Source: Polydactylus sextarius | Taxonomy: Eukaryota; Chordata; Actinopteri; Polynemidae | Direction: 5' to 3' | DNA length: 64,000 nt | Assembly (NCBI GenBank): GCA_016801845.1 | Contig: CM028926.1 | Span: forward strand, 6,484,501 to 6,548,500 | Shown here: positions 12,570-24,488 of the stretch, one piece after another | How positions within the stretch are numbered: the first letter of the stretch is position 1 | Layout of the letters: each line of letters starts with the position of its first letter | Translations under genes and position numbers: made by a program | The notes under the pieces: generated by a model | What the model was told of the DNA's origin: nothing | What the model saw: the letters and a program-made list of their open reading frames with translations, nothing else | The model's database searches: none

Positions 12570-14039
12570 GTATCTGTCTTGTAAAAAAACACACAAAAGG
12601 AAAAACCAAACAGTTATTAAATTGTCATCATCACATATCTCTCAAAAAAAAATTTGTTCCTAAGACTTTATTTTGCTGAATCTGAGCATCCTCGAAACCG
12701 GGGCTGATTTTAAAGTAGAACACCCAAAAATAACATTAATAAAACTCACTTGCTCACACAGCTTAGAGCTACAGTCTTTGGCCCAATAGTTTGATAGATG
12801 AATTTCTTTAGGGACTTTGAGTTAAAGTTAACAAGTTATACTATCTTAATGATTTTCCCCCTAGAACAGTTTGGTAGTCCATCTTTTTTATCCAAATTGC
12901 TCATAATAAATTCAATTATACTGACAGTCATTAAAACCTTTGGGCGTTTTTTTTGACAAATTTTTTTTTTTTAAGCCCTAAATTGATTTCTGATTTTTTC
13001 ATATGAATCTTTTTGTTTGGATATTGGCATAAAAAAAAATCTAAAGTTTCAGAATAATTTCAAAACCAAAAAAACAAAAAAAAAATGGCACCTCCCAAAC
13101 AAAAATTTGCAGCCAGTGTATCCTGGTTGGGCGTTGTCCTCTCTCCCCACCCTGGCGCCGTCTATCATCAGCAGACCTGTGGGATTAAACCCAGGTTTCT
13201 GATTTGGGTTAGGAACAGCCCATGCCTCCATATCACTGTAGCTCAAAGGCCTCCCCCACCCCAGTGCCTGGAGTTTTTCCTTGATGGGCGTGGCATGATG
13301 CCATTCACGGGACTGACAATGGGGGCCTTTTTTGGCTTTTATGGCTTCAAAACCAATCCTAAATTGAATCCCCCTAAATTTGCTCAATGTTTTTGGCCCC
13401 AAAGGAAACCCAGGGCAATAAACCCGTGACAATATGACAACTCATCTTTCTCAACTACCTGAGCACTAAGTCATCAATAAATCCAAAAAAAAATATTTCC
13501 CCCCCACAAGTGAAATAAATATGAATACATTTCTACCTCAAAGTTTCTAATGACTGTCAGTGTAGAATATCCTGGAATGTTTTTGATGGAGTATTATGGG
13601 GAGATTAGTGGGTTTTTTTCCCATTATCAATAAATTATTTTTTAAATTTTTGTTGAAATTAAAAACTTTATTAAAACATGTCTTTTGACATTTATCCCGT
13701 TATTCATCCTTTTACCAGATGTAATATATCTAGATTTGTTGGTATGCTACTGAATTTTTAAAATTAAATTTTTGCCTTTGAACACCCAATTTTTTTTAAA
13801 AAAACTAAAAAAAAAAAGGGGTGGAAAAAAAATTTCCCCAAATTTTTGAAAAAAAAGTTAAAAAGGGCCCGAAAATAAAAGCCCCTCCCCAAAAATTTTT
13901 TTAACCCCCCTCTTGGTTCCCCCCCCTTAAAATTTTTTTAAAAACTGCTGTCAAATTGACCTCACATCAGGGCTTATGGTGTGGTGGGGTGGAAACCAAA
14001 CATTTCTGATCTTTTCTTTCATGTGTACCGTAATAAAAA
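12570..14039. other. Intergenic sequence, receptor 5' flank then unknown
   Basis: From 12,570 to about 12,850 the sequence matches receptor upstream regions elsewhere: 'agcttagagctacagtct' and 'tttgatagatgaatttct' line up with 43,450-43,505. A 350 bp stretch at 13,085-13,430 is open on both strands and has a base composition unlike its surroundings, but I recognise no family in it; it may be part of an interspersed repeat. The rest shows no signal. Confidence 0.45.
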
Positions 14040-14320
14040 AAAAAAAATCAACAATTTACACTTACACCTAAGGTAACTTAGACCCATTTTTTCTAATTAA
14101 CCTACATTTCTTTTTGTGGGAGAAAGTTAGTATCTGGTGGAATCAAGGCCCCAGGGGGTGGAGGATACAAACCGGGACCTTCTTCCCCAACAGCACTAAT
14201 AACAACATTTTGTGTTTTTCTTTTAACAGGTTTATGTATCAACACACATTTGGTGTTGCCCTGGACATTACATTCAGTTACATGATTCAACCATATTTTC
14301 CCTAAAAAACTCTCATCAAA
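14040..14320. repeat. Interspersed repeat, copy 1
   Basis: This block is paralogous to 16,500-16,790: both carry 'aaaaaatcaac', 'cacctaggtaactta'-like text, 'gtgggagaaa', 'gtggaatcaa...cagggggtggaggata', 'gggaccttcttc', 'caacagcacta' and 'cacatttggtgttgccctg' in the same order. The segment 'taattaacctacatttcttt...gtgggagaaa...gggaccttctt' resembles a very common fish interspersed repeat. Family assignment is from memory of its consensus and is tentative. Confidence 0.55.
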
Positions 14321-14871
14321 TTTAAAAATTTATATTAAACTTTTGTATATTTTGATAAGTTATCAAATGTCGTATGATATGAATATAAAATGTCGTCAGA
14401 ATTTTTAAAAATTTGGGGAACATAAAATATTTTTAACGTTTTTTTTTCTCAAGCAGATTGCACAAGTCTTTTCATTGAAAAAAAGTTGAAATTTAGACAA
14501 AAGAAAATATATCAGACATGTCTGCAGGGAGACAAATTTGAAAGCATCTATTTCTCTCACTAACAATTTATCCTTTTAACAAAAAAAAGCCAACACCAGT
14601 AACTCCAGCAATTAAATTCCCACTAGAAATTTTGACTAAAATACACAACAAAGTTCCAAAATTTGAGGTTTTTTTTTCTGCTCAACAAACAATAAAAAGT
14701 GGCCTCAACAACATGTCATTCATTTTGGGAAATTGTTTAAAATTAACCTAAAACAAAAATAAAAATTTTGCTGGATAACTTAAATCCTCTCTGCATCCAT
14801 TTTTTTAGATGTCCGTGAGATCAATTTCGTAATAGTGGATTGTAAACACACTCGAAGCTGATTTTTCGTAA

Positions 14872-15724
14872 ATCATATTTCTTTTCAAAAGCCAAAGAGG
14901 CAAGTTTTCACTGCAAAAAAAAATGCTTCATCTCTAAGGCCTAAATTGGGACTTACACTTTTTGGTAAAGAAAAATATTCATAGTTAACATACATAACAA
15001 CAAAATATAATTAAAAATCAATCTAAAAAAGCAGCCTCTTTTAAATTTCCCTGGAAAAGAAAAAGCAACAATTGAAAACCATGAAGAACCACTGTTCTGA
15101 CCCCCTTTCCTTGATGACTTTTCATTCTCCCCTGATGCAGTTTTGGGACTTTCATTATCTTAACTTTGCAAAAACAATTCAATGCACATAATGAGAACTG
15201 GAATATATTAAAGCTGATCTAGATGTTGCCCATGTAAAACTAACAAAAATTTGTAATGAACAAACTCATTTTTTTTCATAAAAACTCAGGGATGCTGTTA
15301 CAAAGGTGGAAAAGGAACTATAGGGCCGCTAGGCCGTGAAGTGAGGATACTACTATTTTGCGGTGGTCCCAAGCTCTCCAGGGCCCGGGGGGATGCAAAG
15401 GGCCCAATATGCTCGGGGTCATTGCTGTCAGGTAACTGGTGAACACAGCATACGATTTACTCAGCAGAGATAATGGACATATCAAACTTGGGGGAAATTG
15501 AAAATGGGTGAAGGAGGAGGATGTCAGAGATGAATAAAAAAAGCTATCTGACCTAATTTAAAACAAAAAAGATATAACAGCAGTTGTATAAAAGCACCCC
15601 TTTCTGAAAAAGTTACAATAGAAACATGTTGATGAAGAGAAAAATCATTACCAGGATCTGCAAAATTTGACCCTTGATGGGCTTCTTAGAAAAAATCACT
15701 ATAAAAAGCGTTGTTTTCTGCCAT
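14872..15724 (-). pseudogene. Odorant receptor 131-2-like copy, corrupted
   Basis: ATG on the minus strand at 15,722-15,724 is followed by sequence matching the intact copies in order through to the C-terminal tail at about 14,880. The region coding for PLRHGE is visible around 15,375-15,400 but with inserted C and G runs; the ASGE/GLRTV and HGFQ region is at 15,070-15,150. As in the two copies to its left, single-base gains and losses in runs break the frame many times. Its 5' flank (15,960-16,100) again matches receptor promoters. Confidence 0.65.
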
Positions 15725-16499
15725 TTTTGTTCTTCGGGGGAAAACACACAGGAGCATGAAAACAACAAAAAAGTCTAGAAATTCATCATCACATATTTCT
15801 GGATAGGAAATCAGCTTTCATAAATTATTTCTCTATAAAATAATAAAAATGCGGAATAAAAAAAAGCTGTTCAGGGCAATCTATTTTCCAAAACTAATGT
15901 ATTTGTAATTACATCCCTCTGAGAAGCTGTGCATGATTTTTAAAAGCAGAACATCCAAAAATAACATCTGATGAAATATCTATTTAGCACAGTTTGAGCT
16001 ACAGTCTCTTTGGGTGCTAATAGTTTGATAGATTTTTATTTAGGGACTGTTGAGTTAAAGTTTAAATTATACTATCTGTAATGATTTTCCCAATTGAACA
16101 GTGGTAAAGCCCACTTGTTTATCAAATTTCTCAAAATAAATACTCAATTAGAATAGTCCTGTTTTTGTGGTTTATGGAGGAATTAGGTGGAGGATTATAG
16201 AGGTTTCAAAGCATTGGACCCTATATGTAAATTCTGACATGAGGTACAAACATTGCAGCTGTGATAAAGAAGGCCAAAGCATATTTTCCTTTTTCACCTG
16301 CCTCTGGTTCTCAAGTTTTTAACAACCGTGCTCAGGGTGTTGTGCTCCATCCCACAATTTACAGCAGAACATGACACAAAATAACATCTCTAAAGCAAAT
16401 GTCCTTTCTTATAGAAAACTACTTTAAATTGTATTACAAAAGAACCTAACACATGGTTAAATTGGTAACTTTAAACTTTCTACCCTCTGTTTTTCGTCA

Positions 16500-16790
16500 G
16501 TGAAAATTAAAAAAAAAAAAATCAACTTTATTTTCATGGTCACACCTAGGTAATTTAGAACCATTTTTTAACAGTAAATCTACTTTTTCTTTAAATGTGG
16601 GAGAAATTATATCTGGAGAATCAACCCCCCATGGGTAAAGGATAAAACCAGGACCTTCTTATTCCAACAGCACTAAAAACAATCCTGTGTTTTTTCATGT
16701 GTAAAAGTTTATTTTCAACACACTTTTGGTGTTGCCCTGAGCAAAACCCCTTATTAAATGATTAACCATACCCTTTAAAAAACTCTCATC
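16500..16790. repeat. Interspersed repeat, copy 2
   Basis: Paralogue of the block at 14,040-14,320, same orientation. Both copies lie outside receptor coding sequence; whether they sit in equivalent flanks of two duplicated receptor units cannot be settled, because the sequence breaks down again from about 16,800. Confidence 0.5.
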
Positions 16791-16849
16791 AAACTTATCA
16801 AATATCAATAAGATATATATAAAATTTTTAAAATGTTTAAAAAAAATTT

Positions 16850-18204
16850 GAAATTTTTTTTTAAAGTTGGGAGACAAAATTTTAAAAAAAAAAATTTAAA
16901 CAGTTTTTTTATTTTTCTCAAGAAAGGTTTTTTTTTTTATTAAAAATAAAAACTCCCTTCCCCCCCCAAAAAATGCTGAAAAACCCCCAACCCCAATTTT
17001 TGGAATTTTAAAAATTTAGACCGGGAAAAGGAAATTTTTAAGGGGGGGTTCAAAAAAAAAAATCCCCGGCAGAAAAAAGGGAAAATTTTGACTTTGGGGA
17101 AAAAAGGAACCCCACATTTTCAAAATTTTCAATTTTTCCCAACAGGAGTCTTTTTTTCTTTTTTTTTTTTTTTAAACCAAAAAACAAAAAAACGATATTT
17201 ACCCCCCCCCGGGGGCCCCTTTCCCCCCCATTTGGTTTTGGGCCCAAAAAGGGCCCTTTAAAGGGGGGCCCCCCAAGGGGGGAAAAAAGGGGGGTGTCCC
17301 AGTCCCAAAATTTTTTTTTTTAACCCCCTTTTAAAGGCCCAAAAAAAAGGGACTTTTTTTTTTTTTTTCCCAAAGATTTGGTCTGGGCCTCCGGGAAATT
17401 TAACCCCCCTTCCAGCTAAAGGCCCCCCTTTTGGTTTTTTGGGGAAAAAATGCAACCTTTTTTTTTCCTACACAACCGCCCCCATTTAAAAAAAGGGGGG
17501 AAAATGGAAGGTTCCCAAAAGGGGCCCAAAAAAAACAAAAAAAACCGTGAAAATTTTGAAAAATTCCAAAAAAAAAAAACCCCGGGGGGTTTAAAATTTT
17601 TTTTTGGGGGGGGGCCCCAAAATTTTAATTGCGGGTTAAATTAAAAAAGTTTTTTCTAAAAAATGATCCTTTTTTAAAAGCAAAAAAAAAGGATTTTAAA
17701 AAAACCGCTTTAAAAACCCCGCCCCCTTAAAAGGGAAAAATAAAACTTTCCAGGGAAAAAACCCCACCCCCGCAATTTTTTTTTTAAAAAAAATTTTTCC
17801 TCAAAAAACCTTTGGGAAGGGCAGCTCCCCTCTTTCCCTTTGATGGTTTAAAATTAAAAACCCCTCCCTTTCTTGAAAAAAAACCCGAAAAAAGAAAAAA
17901 AAAAACCTTTTTTTCCCAAAAATTAAAATTCGGTCTTCCCCGTGGTTTTTTTTTAAAATTAAAAAAATAAATAAAATTTTTTTTTTTGGGGCCCCTTTTC
18001 CTTTTTTTCTTCCCCGGGGTTAAACCTTCTCGGGGGCCTTTCCCCCCCACCAAAAATTTACCCCAAACCTGGTTTTGGGGGCCGGGCCTTTTTTTCAAAA
18101 AAACCCCCTCCTTGGGCCCCAACCAAAGGGGGGGCCCAAAAACGGACTTTTTTTTGGGGCCAAAATTTTTTTTCCCTGGGGTTTTTTAAAAGGGGCCCTT
18201 TTTT
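16850..18204. other. Homopolymer-dominated low-quality sequence
   Basis: Same texture as the first 4.4 kb but richer in C and G runs (many runs of 5 to 10). Open frames here are long only because runs avoid stop codons, and the products are Gly/Pro/Lys/Phe-rich. There is no biological signal. Readable sequence returns abruptly near 18,205. Confidence 0.85.
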
Positions 18205-18500
18205 AATATAATCTTGAGTGGGAAAAGAATTTTTTATTGATTATTTTGTGAAGCTAAAATTATAATTCGACTACCACAATCATTAGTTCAGGATGAGCGA
18301 GTGGGGTTCTAACTAGTAGAGTAAAGAGTAGTAAAGATAAAAAAAAACAAAAAGGGGACACTGAGGTTGCTTTCCCTCAAAACAGTTTTGGGACAGCCTG
18401 AAATCGGCGATTGACCCAACCTGATATGGGCTTGGCTATAACACAATAATAAGTCTGGTCAGGCAGTTCCCCATCAGGCTATCTGGAAATGCAGTGAATT
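18205..18500 (+). repeat. LINE-like repeat fragment, paralogue of 40,862-41,160
   Basis: The segment shares 'ttgattatttt', 'cacaatcatta', 'agtagtaaa', 'ggtgacactgaggttgctttcc', 'gacag' and 'caggcagttccccatca' in order with 40,862-41,160, with scattered indels. The longer copy at 41 kb continues into sequence resembling a reverse-transcriptase C-terminal region, so this is probably a truncated copy of the same element. Confidence 0.55.
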
Positions 18501-21124
18501 AAATGGGGAAAAATATTGGATTTTTTTTTTTTCCTATTCATGTCTTATATATTTTGCTTGAAACAGCCAAAATTTTCCCGACATAATTCATGTATGTGGG
18601 TAAATCCCACTTTATGAGGATTATTACTATTAATATATTTTAAAACAGTCAATTAAAGAAGGAAAACCCCTTTTTGACATCAAAAAGGGAAAGTTTTCGT
18701 TGAAATTTGGACGAAATTCAATAAATTTGAACTTTAACACAATTGTTTTTTTTCTTTATCTAATTAATTTGACAATGATCCCCCCGTCCTCCACCCAAAA
18801 AAAACCCAAACCCGAACTTAGTCAAAAAAATAACACAATTAATAAACAAAAAGGGAAAAAAAAACATAGATAAAATTTCCCCAAAAACATGAGGTACGTG
18901 TGCTTAGCATGATATGATACTACGATCTAAATGCTACAATGCTGCGCTCCTTTTCCCGATAATGTTTTCCTTTCAACAAGTCAAGATGAAATGATGATGA
19001 ATTTTTCAAATTAGTAGCTTAAAAAAATTTTTTTTTTTTTTCAAAAACTTGTCCTTTTTTTCCCTAATAATTTTGCGAATCCATCGTAAATTATTTTCAC
19101 TAAATGCAAATAATTTCCTTTTTCTTTGTTTTTAGTTTTGGAGAAAAAAAATTTTAATAACAGTATTATTAGTTAATGGGAATAACTTTTTTATTTTTTC
19201 TGCCTCAGTATCATCAGCTGTTGATGTTATTCAAAGTTTTTAAAAAAATACAAAGACAACGAGACACAGCTGCTTCTCCTTCACCAATTGGAAAACATGC
19301 CGGGTTTCCTTTCATGCAAAGCCAAAATGGGCCAGGATTGGGGCTTGAACTTGATTTATACAAAAAAAATAAAGAATATCAACAAATTTTTTTACCATCT
19401 TTCCCACAAAACTTTACTGAACATATTGTGTTTTTTTTTTTTTTTTTTTTTTTTGTTTTAAAACCCAAATTGGAAAAAAAATAGAAAAAACCCGCTTTTG
19501 CTTCTCTTTTAAACTTTTTATTAATATGGGACCCATTGGCTGGCATTTTTGTCACTTAAAATTTTAATTCCCAAAAATAAATTGTATATTTGAAAAACCT
19601 TTTTTTAAACAAACAAGTGTACTGCAGTTTGAGGGAAAATTTTTCTCATTTTAAAGTTTTAATGATTATCAAAAGAATGTTTTTAAAAACTTTTTCACTT
19701 TTTCTTTTAAAATTACTTTTGTACAACAAAAAAAATATAAAAAAAACAAGACACTTTGATGTTCCCAATTTGGGGCCCCTTGGGGATTCTTATTAATTTG
19801 GGAAAATTTATCTGGAAAGGAATAAAAAGAAGAAAAATAAAACAATTCCCTGTAAACTTTATAGAGGGACCGTGGTTTTTATTTTGGGGGCCTTTTCATA
19901 CTAATAATCAATTAAAAAACAAAATGCCTATATGCAAAATGAGTAACCCAAAAATGAAATACAAAGAATAAACAAAATAAATTAAAGCAAATGGACAAAT
20001 TTTGAGTGTAAAAAAACGAAAAATTTTCCCTTTGGGCCTGCGGGGGGGTTTTAACAGTGGGCTGAATACTTTTTTTTCAGGGGACCCCTGTGTTTTTTAT
20101 TTTTTGTTTTTTCATGATGTATGAAATTTATTTTCCCCCATTGTCTTTTTATCCACAATGAGTTGTTGGGGATTGCTTGATATAAAAAAATATAGTATTT
20201 CCCAGCCCCCCAGCCCCACCAGAAAAATTCCTCCAAAATCACCCAAAAAAAAGGGCAGCCTGGACAGTGCCTGGGGGTTGTGGGGATGTTTCCCTTTTAA
20301 AAATATCAGTGGGGTGGTGGCGGGGATTTGAAAACCTTTGGGAAAATCAAACTTTTTCCACCAGACCATGGAAATTTTTTTTATTATTTAATTAAAAAAA
20401 GATAGTTTAAAATCTAGTGCACAATCTGTCTTCAATAACCAACTTTGGGAAAATAAATGAATGAAATTTGTGGTTTGACACCCAAAAAAAAAAAAATATC
20501 CCCGGTAATCTTTGAACCTGTTTAGGGCCAACCGAAAAGAGCAAAAAAATTTTTTTAAAAAATTATAAAAATTAATTTCTCAAAATTGATCATAAGGCAG
20601 ATTTTGGGGGTAAAAATGGCCCCCAACAAAAAAAATTGGGAAAAATCAAAAAAAGGGGGTTTTGTTAATTTTTTTAAATTTTTTGATGTCTTTAGGTAAA
20701 TGATCCCGACAGCGATTTTGAAAAATCCTTAAAATTTAAGGGGTTTTTTTATTTTTCCCATGCCCCTTATAAATTTTTTTTTTAGCTTTTTCTAATGGTA
20801 AAAAAATACATTGGGTCCTATTAGTGCAAATTTTTTTTATTTTTTGATGCGAAACTTACTGGGTTAAAACTAAATTTTAATTTAAATTTAAATGTATGAA
20901 ACAAAAAAAGACAAAAAAAACATGATACATAATAAGGTCTTAAAAAATAAAAATGGTAAACAAAAAAAGGAAAAGGGGTGCTTATTTTTTTTACAATTTT
21001 TAAAAAATTAAAAATTTTTTTGTAAAAATTTTTGTACATACTGGCAAAATGATTAAAGGAATCAACAATTAAACTTTGAAAAATTAATAGAAATAAGAAC
21101 AAAAAAATGAAGGGGAACACGTTG
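18501..21124. other. Low-confidence intergenic sequence
   Basis: Readable in parts but still with many over-long runs. No receptor signal and no convincing coding frame; the frames present are Phe/Lys-rich. A possible tRNA-derived SINE lies at 20,225-20,370. Quality improves sharply at about 21,120, where the duplicated unit begins. Confidence 0.5.
20225..20370 (-). repeat. Possible tRNA-derived SINE fragment
   Basis: On the minus strand the segment starts 'ggtctggtgga', has 'ggttttcaaatccccg' (close to a tRNA B box with two extra T) and then 'ccaggcactgtccaggctgccc', an arrangement seen in fish tRNA-derived SINEs. Base-call damage prevents naming the family. It could also be an unrelated repeat. 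Confidence 0.3.
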
Positions 21125-21264
21125 GAAACTTGTAAACACAGCTTTCATCTCATTGGCTGCCAGTAATTTGATAGATGACATTCGATAGATACTGAATTTA
21201 GCTCAGAAGGTGTGCTTCTTCTGCTTTTCTAATGTTTTTGTCCCACCATCTTTAACTATTTTAA

Positions 21265-21543
21265 GCATTGCACACCACTGAAATATTATTCTTTCTTCCT
21301 CTTTTGCAACAGCAACCACAGCTTTTCCAAACCATATCAGTTATGTTCTATAGAAAAAAAAAGTACATGACAGCTATATATCCATCATGTGCATTTGTGC
21401 ACATGGTCAATCAGAGTGATCAGAGTAGCCAATTATGCATCAGGAGAGAATGAAAAGTCATCAGAGAAAGGGCTCTAAACAGTGGTTCTTCATGGTTTTC
21501 AGTTGTTGCTCTCTAAACGCAGTTGTGGACCCCCATTAGTAGA
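21265..21543 (+). pseudogene. Plus-strand odorant receptor remnant (TM4 to TM6)
   Basis: This is the only receptor sequence on the plus strand in unit 1. 'attattctttcttcctcttt' followed by 'gcaacagcaac' and 'agctttt.caaa.catatcag' corresponds to the TM4-EL2 part (IILSSSFATAT...QYQ) of the intact genes. After a degraded TM5, 'gcatcaggagagaatgaaaa' gives ASGENEKSS, then GL, then TVVLHGFQLLL, then QLW. In-frame stops and frameshifts are present, and both ends of the gene are missing. Similarity stops at the exact start of the hairpin at 21,544. It is an old inverted fragment and not functional. Confidence 0.75.
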
Positions 21544-21587
21544 GGAAAACACCAAGAGGCCCACACCCAGGCCTCTTGGTGTTTTCC
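21544..21587. repeat. Perfect hairpin (18 bp arms, 8 nt loop)
   Basis: The arm at 21,544-21,561 (starting GGAAAACACC, ending GAGGCC) pairs perfectly with 21,570-21,587 around the loop CACACCCA. It starts where the plus-strand receptor remnant ends. A copy occurs at 26,756-26,799. Confidence 0.85.
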
Positions 21588-22857
21588 TAAAGCTCCACAG
21601 TATTGGTGCTAATTGATAATATCACCCACTGTATTTATTAATTTCTTCTGTTTTCCTCTATTTTTCCCCTAAATGTAGCTATTCCATTTGCACATATTTT
21701 AAATCCATTCCATTGATTTCTTTGTGTCCCAGTATCATTTCTGGTTACTAGAGTGTGATCATCGATAATATTGTCATGTTAATTAGTGAGATACTTGACA
21801 GCCATCCAGCATGAAGGTTTTTTAGACAAAGTGCCAAACAGTTTTGTCTTAGATGCCAAAGTTCAGCTTATTGTTCAATTGTCCTGTAGGCATGACTGTG
21901 TTCATGGAAAGTAATTGGCTTTTTACCCACAAGTGATAAATTGGATAATTTCACTGTAAAACCTGCAGAAATTTAACACATATGGTTTTTGAAAACTTGC
22001 TGTCAAATTCATATATTTTGTAGATTTGTGTGATCTGTTTCCTCTTTTGTTTGAATTTCAATCAGTCAGTACTGAAAGTACTACAACTAGACTACGGTGG
22101 CCCAGAGTGGTCAGTTCAATACATAAGTCGCAGGTTTCCTTTGCTTGAGAAAATATTGAAAATAAACTGGTAAATGCATTTTTTGTCTCCCAAACTCTAC
22201 ATCATTTTAATATATATTATACTGTTGATATTTTATTGTCTGTTTATATAAAAATATTTGCACATGAACTTCCACACGGCCAATATACACAAAGAACTAG
22301 TGAGATGCAGAAAAAAGCTACATGCAAAGAATATTAGAATTTTTTTATTCATTCACCACCTTTTTTTGTTCATGTCTTATATATTCACACATGTGAAGCA
22401 GCATTTAAATTCGGTGATATAAGTTCATGTAAACAAGTCGTTCATAATCATCTTGTAAATTATCATTATTGCCATAAAGCTGAAGCCTGGAGAGGAAGAA
22501 GAAGTTAAGTAGCAAAAAAAAAAAAAAAAAAACACTACAGAATTTTTTTATTGACTTTTCTAAATTTTTTACAGACTTTTACCAGCAGAGATCATGTTAT
22601 GTTATATATTAAATATGTTCATGTCAATGCACAGTTGACTTATTTTATATGGCAGTGTCTTTAATTTGCATTGGCATAATGAGAACAAGTGCTCAGATTA
22701 TTTTGAAGTGCCTTTCAAGTTACCCAAGGACACTGTACAGTAAAACAAAAATGTTAAATTTCTTTGTCACAAATGTCAAAGATGTCACTGATGTTTGTAT
22801 TGTTATGTTTATTAAACAATACAGTTGTATATAATATTCTTCTTTGATTTTGTTACT
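21588..22857. other. Gene-free part of the duplicated unit
   Basis: No receptor similarity is visible. A run of about 18 A at 22,515 follows 'gaagaagaagttaagtagc' and could be a retrocopy tail. An 83-codon frame (22,262-22,513; clearer in the second copy at 27,469-27,720) runs up to that tail, with Cys/His-rich composition; I do not recognise it, and a frame-closing base difference between the two copies argues against a real gene. 'attaaacaataca' near 22,812 could be a polyadenylation signal. Confidence 0.4.
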
Positions 22858-22944
22858 TTTTTAACAATAGTATCGAAAAATGGTGTCGAGTATTTTCCTG
22901 GATACCGGCATCGAGTTTGAAATTCTGGTATCGTGACAACTCTA
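22858..22944. mobile_element. DNA transposon terminal fragment
   Basis: The stretch ends in 'ggtatcgtgacaactcta' and is rich in 'gata.c'/'tatcg' words ('atagtatcgaaaaatggtg', 'gataccggcatcga'). This resembles the ends of non-autonomous hAT-type elements common in fish, which often begin with a 'gttgtcacgatacc' terminus. The opposite terminus is not found within the unit, so it is a solo or truncated end. It marks the point where the neighbouring receptor fragment stops. Confidence 0.45.
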
Positions 22945-22946
22945 AT

Positions 22947-23271
22947 AGTATTACAAGTGGTGCACCGCTGTAGTATACACAGGCACCACAACAGAGACAA
23001 TGATACATTACCAAACTTCAATTGTAATATAAAAATGAGTGAAGATGAGAAGGTTGTCAGAAATGATTAACAAGAAGCTATCTGACAATAACATAACAAC
23101 AAATAAGACACAACAAGCAGTTGTGTAGAAGCACTCCTTTCTGAAAAGTGTTATAATGAGAAACAAATTGATGCACAGAAAAATCATCACCAGGATCTGC
23201 ACAATAATGAGCTCATTGATGATCTGCTGCTGCAAGGATTCACCACCAGCTAGTGAGCTGTTATCTGACAT
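22947..23271 (-). pseudogene. Odorant receptor N-terminal fragment
   Basis: ATG at 23,271 opens an 87-codon frame: extracellular N-terminus (MSDNSSLAGG, sequon at N4), TM1 and TM2, ending at a TAA after EVW (23,008). The same frame continues past this stop with the start of TM3 (CIIVSVVVPVYTT) and then dissolves at about 22,947, next to a transposon end. TM4 to TM7 are absent. At most it could make a two-helix peptide. The duplicate at 28,156-28,477 encodes the identical 87 residues, so this was a fragment before the duplication. Confidence 0.85.
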
Positions 23272-23564
23272 ATAATATCTGCCATATAAAATTCCATGAA
23301 GTGTTTCTGCAGGACCTACAGAGAAAACTATCCCATTTACGTCACTTTTATCACTTAAATAAAATGATGCAAAACTTCATCCTTGATGAATGTCAAGTAT
23401 CTCAAAAAATATCATTACAAATGTTATAGATGACCTGATAATTAGTGATACTGTGGCTTTGTAGAAAAGTACCCAGAGACTCATTATTTGAGAGTACATG
23501 GCCATTAGGTGCAATTCAACATCCACATTTTATACAGAAAATGAATAAAACAAACTCTAACTTG

Positions 23565-24488
23565 TCAAATCATATTTCGTTTATACAAGCCAAAAGAGGC
23601 ACAGTTTTTCACTGCACAAAAAAAAGCTTCATCTCTAAGGCCATAAACGAGAGGACTTAAACATTTTGGTGCAAGAAAAAATATTATGTAATCAAAATAC
23701 CTGACAATCATAAATAAATTAAAATCAATCTTAAGTACAGCAGCCTCTACTATTGGGGTCCAAAACTGTACAAGACAAAGCAACAACTGAAAACCATGAA
23801 GAATCACTGTTCTGAGCCCTTTCTTTGATGCCTTTTCATTCTCTCCTGATGCAGATTTTGCCACTTTCATTATCTTGATATATGCAAATACAATAATGAT
23901 GCACATAATCAAGAACTGGAATTGATATAAAGTTGATCTAAGATGTTGCTGCCATGCGTACAACATAAATGTTTCCACAATACATAGCTGATATTGTGTG
24001 AAAAAACTCAAAGATGCTGTTCCCAAGGAAGTGGAGAGAATAATAATACAGGGAACAGAGCTGAGGCCATGAATGATGAGGATACAATACATAGTATTGC
24101 GACTGGTGCACAGCTCTCCATGTCGCAGGGGCATGCAAATGGCCACATAGCGCTCCAGGGTCATTGCTGTCAGAGTAACTGGTGTGACTGTAACATACAG
24201 AAGTACCACAGCAGTGAGAATGGTACATATCCAAATCTGCATTTTAACTACATACACGTCAAGCAAGCTAAAAATGTCAGACAATAATAACAAGAAGCTA
24301 TCTGAGAATAATGTAAGAGCAAATTAAATGTAGCGAGCAGTTGTGTAGAAGCACTCCTTTCTGAAAAAGGTTACAATGAGAATCGTATTGATGTACAGAA
24401 AAATCATCACCAGAACCTGCAAAGTAATTATCTGTTTACTGAACTGTTGTTTCAAGTAGTCAAAATAAAGTAATGAATTATTTGCCAT
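23565..24488 (-). pseudogene. Odorant receptor 131-2-like, single nonsense codon
   Basis: Aligned to the intact copy at 37,900-38,823, this gene has the same length (307 codons plus stop) and no frameshift. The one defect is a stop at codon 55: TTA (Leu, in RYILFAL at the start of TM2) has become TAA at 24,324-24,326. Everything downstream is open, with LERYVAIC, the EL2 cysteine, HGFQLLL in TM6 and SPLVYGLRD in TM7. The 242-residue downstream frame lacks TM1 and most of TM2 and would not be a receptor. A single substitution in an otherwise clean gene suggests a very young, perhaps polymorphic, pseudogene, or a base error in a region of mediocre quality. Confidence 0.85.

Noticed and set aside
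13049..13432. Overlapping frames of 127 and 114 codons on opposite strands
   Set aside because: Both open over the same stretch, no family resemblance on either strand, in sequence of poor quality; at most part of a repeat.
23994..24287. Plus-strand 97-codon frame, and equivalents at 38,323, 39,964, 42,681 and 55,159
   Set aside because: Antisense to receptor coding sequence; the frame recurs only because the receptors are conserved.
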